From Legionella yabuuchiae (GTDB taxonomy: Bacteria; Pseudomonadota; Gammaproteobacteria; Legionellales; Legionellaceae), in assembly GCF_900640115.1 (NCBI RefSeq), contig NZ_CAAAIW010000027.1:1-37500 (forward strand): 37,500 nt of DNA, given 5' to 3'. The position numbers and the translations under genes were made by a program. Under the pieces are notes generated by a model. It was given only the letters and a program-made list of their open reading frames with translations, was not told where the DNA came from and did no database searches. Shown piece after piece: positions 30,964 through 37,500 of the stretch. Numbering within the stretch: the stretch's first letter is position 1; the number at the start of each line of letters is the position of its first letter.

Positions 30964-31958
30964 GCTGGGTGTTTCTCTTTAAATGCTGGATAAACCACTT
31001 CAGATGCAAATTGGTAAAACGGTTTGAGTTCGTCATAGGTCTCTAAGCAATCCAGAAAGTAATTCATAACCAAGGGTAAATCGTTTAAATATCCGGATTT
31101 ATTATCCCGCAGATGTAATCTTGAAAAAATTCCTAACACTTTTAAATGTCTTTGTAGTCCGCAAAAATCAAATGCTTGAACGAATGCGTCGTAAGACCAG
31201 GTATTGGCGTTAGGCAAATGGTTATGAAAATATTTCACCCAGCCAAGCGTTTGTTCTCTCGGCCACTGAATATAACAATCTTTTAGCAATGAGACGAGAT
31301 CATAGCTAAATGGGCCAAGCATCGCGTCTTGAAAATCAATAACGCCCAACGTAATGGATGATGCGTTAGGTAACAGCATTAAATTTCTAGAATGAAAATC
31401 ACAATGAGTAAACACATAGGGTTGTTGTGCTATGGTCTCAGCAATCCAGTTAAACGTTTCATGAATGATCAACTGCTGTCGGGGGTGAATGTCTAACTTA
31501 AGATAACGTTGCAAAAACCACTCACAAAATAAATTCATTTGTCTCAGCATAAAAGGCTTATCAAACCTTGCCAAAGGGCTTTCTTCAGGCATTGTTTGGT
31601 GCATCTTAAAGAGTTCTGCTATCGCAACTTTATACAGTACATCAACGTTGTTGACGGTGAGCGCTGTAAATAACAATTGATCCCCAAAATCTTCTAAAAC
31701 CAAGAACCCCTGTTCGATATCTGAAGCATAAATTTTCGGTGCATGGACACCTAGTGTTTGCAGGAGATGATCAACTTGAATAAAAGGTAATAACGCTTCT
31801 TTTTCTGGTGGCGCATCCATGACTATGAAGGTTTGATTGTTTATTGCCATGCGATAATAACGACGAAAACTAGCATCCCCTGTTAAAGAGATTAAACTAA
31901 AAGTTTCGGAGTAATTTTTTTTTAGCCATTCGTTAAGTGCGTATTGCCGTTTGTACAT
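30960..31958 (-). CDS. amgK: Cell-wall amino-sugar kinase AmgK
   Basis: 332 residues of the aminoglycoside-phosphotransferase fold. SLTGDASFRRYYRM has the loop G-x-A-S/T-x-R-x-Y-x, FIVMDAPPEKE replaces the ATP strand, FTHCDFHSRNLMLLP is the catalytic HxDxxxxN motif, and GVIDFQDAMLGPFSYDLVSL is the metal-binding DFQDA motif. This matches AmgK, which phosphorylates MurNAc and GlcNAc at the anomeric carbon. It precedes murU by a 4-nt overlap. The start ATG is divergent from lptD (122 bp), an arrangement shared with Pseudomonas and other gammaproteobacteria. Confidence 0.93.
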   Translation of the reverse strand: MYKRQYALNEWLKKNYSETFSLISLTGDASFRRYYRMAINNQTFIVMDAPPEKEALLPFIQVDHLLQTLGVHAPKIYASDIEQGFLVLEDFGDQLLFTALTVNNVDVLYKVAIAELFKMHQTMPEESPLARFDKPFMLRQMNLFCEWFLQRYLKLDIHPRQQLIIHETFNWIAETIAQQPYVFTHCDFHSRNLMLLPNASSITLGVIDFQDAMLGPFSYDLVSLLKDCYIQWPREQTLGWVKYFHNHLPNANTWSYDAFVQAFDFCGLQRHLKVLGIFSRLHLRDNKSGYLNDLPLVMNYFLDCLETYDELKPFYQFASEVVYPAFKEKHPA

Positions 31959-32079
31959 GGTATACTTCCTGCCCTTGTTTGGAGAAACTTTAGGGGATGT
32001 TGCCTAAGGCCCTTGGATTACTTAGTTCCAATGGGGATAGTAACTTCGCTGTTAAACTGCTGGCAAAAAACACCGAACG

Positions 32080-34647
32080 ATGATGTTAAGAAACTTAAAC
32101 TTAAAACCTCTAATCACTGCTAGGCTTACAGCGAAGACAATGCATTATACGCTAACCGGGACAGTCTTGGCAGTAGCTTTTGGATTTTATCTTGTGCACG
32201 AGGCCCGTGCAGCTACTACTATTGTGGAGCCTGTAAACGCATGCGTTTTTACGCCAGAGGACAGGTTTCCAACATCAGTTCGCAGCCGCTATGCTCAATG
32301 TCTTGGCTGGCAACGTGATGAGGCTTATCCATTATGCGGCGGATATTATCAAACCCTTGAGATTACCCCAATTCCAAAAGGGGAGGTACGTATTGAAGCA
32401 GATGAGGCTTCGCTTTATGCCGAAGGACGTTCTAAATTAACTGGAAACGTCATGGTGCAAGATGATGACCGAATGGTCAGCGCGCAAACTGCATATATTT
32501 ATCGCGCCCCTCAAAGCAATCAAGTCACTCGAGTAGAATTATTTGGAAACGTACGTTATTTAGAACCTGGTCGTTTGATGATTGCACGTAAAGCGATCAT
32601 TAATCCTCAAGATAAAAGTGGGAGAGTGGATGATGTGCTTTATCGTTTAAGCATCCATCGCGCCGGCGCTACCCTCCCTGCCTGGGGAAGGGCAGATTTT
32701 ATAGAGCGCTTTCCTAATCAAGATTATCTGCTGCAACAAGCCACTTACAGTACTTGCCCTCCTGAGAATAGATCCTGGCAAATTTCTGCTGGTAGCATAA
32801 CTCTTGATCATTCGGAAGCAAGAGGGGTCGCAAGAGATGCCTATTTGCGAATTCATGACTGGCCAGTATTGTATTCACCTTATCTTAGTTTCCCAACGTC
32901 GAAAGAACGAAAATCAGGCTTTTTACAGCCGGCCATAGGCTATACCAATGTGGGCGGGTTTGATCTTGGGTTGCCTTATTATTTAAATATTGCGCCTAAT
33001 TATGATGCAACGATTACGCCTCATCTCTATACTCGCCGCGGCATTATGATGGGTGGGGATTTCCGTGCGCTTACACGTAATTCTTATATGACCATTGGAG
33101 GTAACTTTCTACCCGATGATCGCGCCTTTAATCGCTTCATTACAGAAAACCAGAATCAATATCCAAGCTTAATTGGACAGTCGAATAACCGTTGGGCTGT
33201 TTTACTTGATGATCGAACGTCATTAACTCGGAATCTAACTCTAGGGGTTAATTTTGAACAAGTTTCCGATGATTATTATCTACAAGATTTCAGCACGAAT
33301 CTTGCTGTGACCACACAAAGTCAATTGTTGCGACAAGCCAATATGACGTACAACTCTGATCACTGGCTGGTGAATGGCCTGGTGCAAAGTTATCAAACGC
33401 TTCATCCCATTAATCAGTCTGAGATATCGGATATTTATCAACGCTTACCTCAGTTCACAGCGAACGGAATCTATAATGATCTACCCTGGAATTCTACTTT
33501 TAATCTTATGGCAGAATTTGACAATTATCGCTGGCCAGGCGCGGATTTAGCGCATCCCCAAGGGCCTAGACTTCATATAAATCCTATTTTGTCTATTGCC
33601 AATTACAAGCCATGGGGATATCTCACACCTTCTGTTCAGTTTGTTGAAAATAACTATAGCGTGAAGTATCGCACTGATCCTACCAGCCAATCGTTCAATC
33701 GCTTTATTCCACGGTACAACGTAGATGGTGGGCTTTTCTTTGATCGCTCAATGGCGTTTATGGGCCAGCGATTTACTCAAACCTTGGAACCGCGTTTGTA
33801 TTATTTATACGTGCCTTACCACGATCAAACGGCAATTCCAGTTTATGATTCTGCTTATATGATTTTTAATCATGATCAACTCTTTCGGACGAATCGTTTT
33901 TCAGGGTTTGATCGCATTGGTGACGCTAATCAAATCGCCTATTCCTTAACAACGCGTCTTCTTTCAGATGAAACCGGAGGTGAGAAAGCGAGCTTTGCTA
34001 TTGGCCAGCTAAGCTATTTTTCCAATCGTCGTGTCCAACTTTGCTATGAACGCCAAGGTGAGTGCGTTGATAGTCCCTTGTTCTTAGGCTGGTTGTCACC
34101 GACCTCCAAGACATCTCCTATTGCGACTCGGGCCAAATATCATATCAATCCAGCTTGGGTGGCGACAGGGGATTACATCTGGGATCCCTCTGCCAGCGCT
34201 ACGAATAACGGGTATTTAAATCTGCATTATCAGCCGGATTACAATAAAATTTTTAGTCTAGGCTACAGCTATCTCGTGAATGGTGATATTACAGCGGTTG
34301 CTAATACAGGGATTCAGGATAATGTCTTGAGTCAAGGAACGATTGCCTACGCTTGGCCCTTTACAGATCGATGGAGCACATTAGGGGTTTACAGCTACAA
34401 CATCAGTAAAAAATATAGCATGATGTCCTTTTTTGGTCTGCAATACGAGAATTGCTGCTGGGCTGTTCGTTTGATGGGAGGAAAAACGTTTAAAAATATT
34501 TCTCCAATAACGTTTGCGCCGCAGTACAATAGCAACCTCTTTGCACAAGTATTATTAAAAGGGTTGGGTTCTGCTGCAAACAGCGATCCTTCCAGCATCT
34601 TGAGTTCGTATCTTCCAGGATATGCCGATATTTTTAAACTGAAATAA
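32080..34647 (+). CDS. lptD: LPS-assembly outer membrane protein LptD
   Basis: 855 residues. A signal-peptide-like helix (LTGTVLAVAFGFYLVHEARA) begins about residue 23, so the ATG at 32140 (residue 21) is a possible start. The periplasmic OstA/LptA-like domain covers about 105-220 (VRIEADEASLYAEGRSKLTG; RVELFGNVRYLEPGRLMIAR). The beta-barrel LptD_C domain follows. The adjacent cysteine pair at 792-793 (QYENCCWAVRLMGG) is the signature LptD pair that forms disulfides with N-terminal cysteines (ACVF, AQCLG, LCGGY). With LptE it inserts LPS into the outer leaflet. First gene of a run with surA and pdxA. Confidence 0.97.
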   Translation: MMLRNLNLKPLITARLTAKTMHYTLTGTVLAVAFGFYLVHEARAATTIVEPVNACVFTPEDRFPTSVRSRYAQCLGWQRDEAYPLCGGYYQTLEITPIPKGEVRIEADEASLYAEGRSKLTGNVMVQDDDRMVSAQTAYIYRAPQSNQVTRVELFGNVRYLEPGRLMIARKAIINPQDKSGRVDDVLYRLSIHRAGATLPAWGRADFIERFPNQDYLLQQATYSTCPPENRSWQISAGSITLDHSEARGVARDAYLRIHDWPVLYSPYLSFPTSKERKSGFLQPAIGYTNVGGFDLGLPYYLNIAPNYDATITPHLYTRRGIMMGGDFRALTRNSYMTIGGNFLPDDRAFNRFITENQNQYPSLIGQSNNRWAVLLDDRTSLTRNLTLGVNFEQVSDDYYLQDFSTNLAVTTQSQLLRQANMTYNSDHWLVNGLVQSYQTLHPINQSEISDIYQRLPQFTANGIYNDLPWNSTFNLMAEFDNYRWPGADLAHPQGPRLHINPILSIANYKPWGYLTPSVQFVENNYSVKYRTDPTSQSFNRFIPRYNVDGGLFFDRSMAFMGQRFTQTLEPRLYYLYVPYHDQTAIPVYDSAYMIFNHDQLFRTNRFSGFDRIGDANQIAYSLTTRLLSDETGGEKASFAIGQLSYFSNRRVQLCYERQGECVDSPLFLGWLSPTSKTSPIATRAKYHINPAWVATGDYIWDPSASATNNGYLNLHYQPDYNKIFSLGYSYLVNGDITAVANTGIQDNVLSQGTIAYAWPFTDRWSTLGVYSYNISKKYSMMSFFGLQYENCCWAVRLMGGKTFKNISPITFAPQYNSNLFAQVLLKGLGSAANSDPSSILSSYLPGYADIFKLK

Positions 34648-34779
34648 AGATTGTGCGTTAAGATATCGAACTGGATTTAACATATTTGCTTGTATTTTGC
34701 GTATAAATACCCTAAATTGCACCAGAAAAAAGCAATAGGATCGATGGCATCGAATTAAGCTATGAGAGAGGATTTTGGC

Positions 34780-36066
34780 ATGCTGAAACGTGTATTTTTA
34801 ATATTATTACTAATTACGGCAATGATTGGCCACGCTGCTGAGCCGTTGGATAAAGTCGTTGCTATTGTTAATGATAACGTGATTACAGCGAGTGAATTAA
34901 ACGCGCATAGTGATCTCTTACGTCAGCAAATTCAAGCCAAAAGCATGAAGTTGCCTCCGGAAAACATTCTTCGCAAACAAGTGTTGCAACATTTAATCGA
35001 TGTAGATTTGCAGCTTCAGCTCGCTAAAAATAACAATCTCACCGTCGATGATAATGAATTAAATGACGCCATTGCTAAGATCGCTGGGTCAAATCACCTT
35101 ACGTTAACCCAGCTTCGAGAGGAGCTAACTAAACAGGGCATGAGTTGGAAGGAATACAGAGATAATATCCAGAAAGAAATATTAATTACTAGAGTCCAAC
35201 AAAAAGCAATAGGCCAAGAAATTGCTATTTCTTCACAGCAAGTTGAGGATTATTTAAGAACCGCTAAAAAAACCCAAAAAACCCAGCAGACGTATCACAT
35301 TCAAAATATCGTCATTCCTCTTCCCGAAGAACCAACGACAGAACAGTTAAAGCATGCCAAGCAAAAGGCTTTGGAGGTACTTAAAAAAGTCAAAAGCGGT
35401 GAAGATTTTAATCAAATGGCCATTGCCGAATCCAGTGGGGAATATGCTCTTGAAGGAGGGGATTTAGGCGAGCGTCATTTAGCCGAGTTACCTGAATTAT
35501 TTGCCAAGCAAGTGACTAACATGGAGGTTGGTGAGGTCTCCGGCCCTATCCGTGCAGGAAACGGATATCAGTTGATCAAGCTAGTAGCGATTGGAGGTAG
35601 TCAACAAAAGCATACCGTGACAAAAACTCACGTTCGCCATATTCTTGTAAAGCCCGCTTCCAGCATGACCGCTGACGAAGCCAAAAAACAAATCACTAAT
35701 ATTTATCAGCAACTCAAATCTGGAAAAGATTTTGCGGTGATGGCGAAGCAGTATTCATTAGATGCAACCAGCGCTATCAACGGGGGTGATTTAGGTTGGG
35801 TCACTGCTGATGAGCTTGTTCCTCAATTTGCTAAAGCCATGGACGCACTGCCATTAAAGACTATAAGCAAACCTGTAAAATCACCGTTTGGATGGCATTT
35901 AATTGAAGTGTTGGAGCGTAAAACGGTCGATGATTCAGCAGCTTTTGAACGGCAACAAGTAAGACAGTATTTACAACAGCGCAAATTTACTGAAGCAGTG
36001 CAAAACTGGTTGCAACATATGCGCACGGATGCCTATGTGAAGATCCTTGATAAGGAATTAGCATGA
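34780..36066 (+). CDS. surA: Periplasmic chaperone SurA
   Basis: 428 residues from the ATG at 34780, with GAGAGGA six bases upstream; a start six codons earlier lacks this. The signal peptide is MLKRVFLILLLITAMIGHAA. The N-terminal core domain begins DKVVAIVNDNVITASELNAH. Two parvulin-type PPIase domains follow: one with ESSGEYALEGGDLGERHLAE, one with THVRHILVKPASSM and YSLDATSAINGGDLGWV. The C-terminal helix ends QQRKFTEAVQNWLQHMRTDA. It chaperones outer-membrane proteins, LptD among them, to the BAM complex. The pdxA ATG overlaps its stop (ATGA). Confidence 0.97.
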   Translation: MLKRVFLILLLITAMIGHAAEPLDKVVAIVNDNVITASELNAHSDLLRQQIQAKSMKLPPENILRKQVLQHLIDVDLQLQLAKNNNLTVDDNELNDAIAKIAGSNHLTLTQLREELTKQGMSWKEYRDNIQKEILITRVQQKAIGQEIAISSQQVEDYLRTAKKTQKTQQTYHIQNIVIPLPEEPTTEQLKHAKQKALEVLKKVKSGEDFNQMAIAESSGEYALEGGDLGERHLAELPELFAKQVTNMEVGEVSGPIRAGNGYQLIKLVAIGGSQQKHTVTKTHVRHILVKPASSMTADEAKKQITNIYQQLKSGKDFAVMAKQYSLDATSAINGGDLGWVTADELVPQFAKAMDALPLKTISKPVKSPFGWHLIEVLERKTVDDSAAFERQQVRQYLQQRKFTEAVQNWLQHMRTDAYVKILDKELA

Positions 36067-37040
36067 AACCACTGCTAGTTAGCAGTGGTGAGCCAGCAGG
36101 CATTGGCCCAGATTTGTGCCTGGAACTCGCACAGAAAAAAATTCCTTTAGTCGTATTGGGCGATGAACAAGTTTTAAAAGCTCGAGCAAATCAGTTAGGA
36201 AAACAAATACGCTTCCATCGTTATGACGGTGTCTACCATGACTCGCAAGCCGGTGAATTAACGGTATTGCATATTCCTTGCCATACCCCCCCTATCCCAG
36301 GGGTACTTAATCCCAACAATGCTCCTTATGTATTATCACTTATCGAAACAGGTGCAAAACAATGCCTGTCGGGAGAATTTTCAGCCCTTGTAACAGCCCC
36401 CATTAATAAGGCCGTAATTAATCGCGCAGGAATTGAGTTTCGTGGTCATACCGAGTTTTTAGCAGAGCTTTGTCAAGCTGAATCCGTTGTCATGATGTTG
36501 GCCTGCCCACACATGAAAGTTGCTTTAGTAACCACGCATCTACCATTAAAAGATGTACCGTTAGCGTTGACAAAGCCGTTGGTGAAGCAAGTCTTATCTT
36601 GTCTTAATGAGTCATTGCAACGTGATTTTGGTATAAGTCAGCCTAATATCGCAGTAGCGGGCCTAAATCCTCATGCGGGTGAATCTGGCTACCTGGGTCA
36701 GGAAGAAATCGAAACCATCATTCCCGTGTTAGAAGCACTAAGAGTACAAGGACTTAATTTGCTGGGCCCTCTTCCCGCCGATACTATGTTTACTCCAAAA
36801 TATCTTGAGCATTGCGATGCAATGGTAGCTATGTATCATGATCAAGGGCTTCCAGTGTTAAAATTTGCAGGGTTTGGTAAAGCCGTTAATATTACATTAG
36901 GACTCTCAATTATCCGCACTTCCGTGGATCATGGCACCGCCTTGGATCTCGCAGGAAAAGGATTGGCTGAGCCTGGCAGTTTATACGCCGCTGTCGATAT
37001 GGCTTTGGAGATGGTGCGTAACAGAACAGGAAGAATATAA
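36063..37040 (+). CDS. pdxA: 4-hydroxythreonine-4-phosphate dehydrogenase PdxA
   Basis: 325 residues, normal length. GEPAGIGPDLCL is the opening motif. Metal-binding histidines are in place: H159 (VTTHLPLKDV), H204 (GLNPHAGESGY), H259 (AMYHDQGLPVLKF). VTAPINKAVINRAGIEFRGH and LGLSIIRTSVDHGTALDLAG are family hallmarks. It oxidises 4-hydroxythreonine-4-phosphate in pyridoxal-5'-phosphate synthesis. Translationally coupled to surA by a 4-nt overlap and followed by folA with a TAATG overlap, so all are one operon. Confidence 0.98.
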   Translation: MKPLLVSSGEPAGIGPDLCLELAQKKIPLVVLGDEQVLKARANQLGKQIRFHRYDGVYHDSQAGELTVLHIPCHTPPIPGVLNPNNAPYVLSLIETGAKQCLSGEFSALVTAPINKAVINRAGIEFRGHTEFLAELCQAESVVMMLACPHMKVALVTTHLPLKDVPLALTKPLVKQVLSCLNESLQRDFGISQPNIAVAGLNPHAGESGYLGQEEIETIIPVLEALRVQGLNLLGPLPADTMFTPKYLEHCDAMVAMYHDQGLPVLKFAGFGKAVNITLGLSIIRTSVDHGTALDLAGKGLAEPGSLYAAVDMALEMVRNRTGRI

Positions 37041-37500
37041 TGATTAGCCTTATTGCAGCTATGGATGAAAATCGTGGCATTGGAAAAAACAATCAGCTTT
37101 TGTGTTATCTTCCTGCGGATCTAAAACATTTTAAATCTCTGACGATTGGCAAGCCAGTGGTCATGGGAAAACGGACATTTGAATCCATTGGTCGTTCTTT
37201 ACCTGAACGTCAAAATATAGTCATCAGTCATACCCTGGAAAATAGAGACGATATCAACGTGGTTAGAAGCCTATCAGAAGCGCTACACCTAGTCAGTGAA
37301 GCGGAGGAGGTAATGATTTTAGGCGGTGAGCGACTATTCTTGGAAACCATAGGTATCGCGGAACGAATCTATCTAACAATGATTCACGCCACATTTGATG
37401 CCGATGTGTTCTTTCCCCCAATCGATAGCGATCGCTGGCAATGCACCGAAACAATCTATCGGGAAAAGGATGAAAAAAATCCTTACGATTTGACCTTTTG
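37040..37500 (+). CDS. folA: Dihydrofolate reductase, 3'-truncated by window edge
   Basis: The first 153 residues of about 160 are present. It opens MISLIAAMDENRGIGKNNQL and has LPADLKHFK with catalytic Asp27 (E. coli numbering), VVMGKRTFESIGRSLPERQN (NADPH-binding), EVMILGGERLFLE, and IHATFDADVFFPP. It reduces dihydrofolate to tetrahydrofolate and is the target of trimethoprim. The ATG overlaps the pdxA TAA as TAATG. In E. coli ksgA-apaG follow pdxA, so folA here is a different order. Confidence 0.97.
   Translation, partial: MISLIAAMDENRGIGKNNQLLCYLPADLKHFKSLTIGKPVVMGKRTFESIGRSLPERQNIVISHTLENRDDINVVRSLSEALHLVSEAEEVMILGGERLFLETIGIAERIYLTMIHATFDADVFFPPIDSDRWQCTETIYREKDEKNPYDLTF

Overview
The window looks like a chromosomal segment of a low-GC gammaproteobacterium of the order Legionellales, most likely Legionella or a close relative. 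The best single clue is the porin-like gene at 7128-8138, which resembles the Legionella major outer membrane protein family. The efp/epmB, ppk1, fadE, amgK-murU and lptD-surA-pdxA genes fit the same placement. The genus is inferred from gene content; no database search was possible.

Region 1 (1-10.1 kb) is accessory in character. It opens with the tail of an IS630-type transposase abutting a 5'-truncated aminoglycoside-phosphotransferase-like gene. It then carries an AraC/GyrI regulator, a decayed class A beta-lactamase, a beta-barrel outer membrane protein with a small secreted partner, and several small-molecule-response genes: a lone GyrI-like domain, two VOC/glyoxalase-fold proteins, a WYL regulator and a LysR regulator divergent from one VOC gene. 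The porin, a methyltransferase and a PRC-barrel protein follow.

Region 2 (10.1-21.8 kb) is rich in small stress and envelope proteins: PspC, Pmp3/YqaE, a cold-shock protein, DUF1328, DUF3309, a two-BON-domain periplasmic protein and a ferritin-like protein. They are mixed with a glutathionyl-hydroquinone reductase, an orphan UmuC polymerase, an LCAT-like hydrolase, a phosphoribosyltransferase, a class II glutamine amidotransferase, YajQ, a broken amino-acid-binding protein, a secreted protein with a possible zinc site, and a Tyr/Arg-rich lipoprotein.

Region 3 (21.8-37.5 kb) is mostly core genome. EF-P is divergent from its modification enzyme EpmB. A minus-strand run holds an unknown, possibly CYTH-like protein, a one-domain ChrA and Ppk1. 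FadE and an unknown soluble protein follow. AmgK-MurU (cell-wall sugar recycling) diverge from lptD-surA-pdxA-folA (LPS export, outer-membrane protein folding, vitamin B6 and folate), with folA cut by the window edge.

A family of palindromic, TA-bounded repeats (ends TATACCCGT...ACGGGTATA) is scattered between genes from 3.2 to 19.3 kb, including one head-to-tail pair of about 165 bp units. They look like non-autonomous MITE-type elements and are the most striking non-coding structure here. No CRISPR array, rRNA or tRNA was seen.
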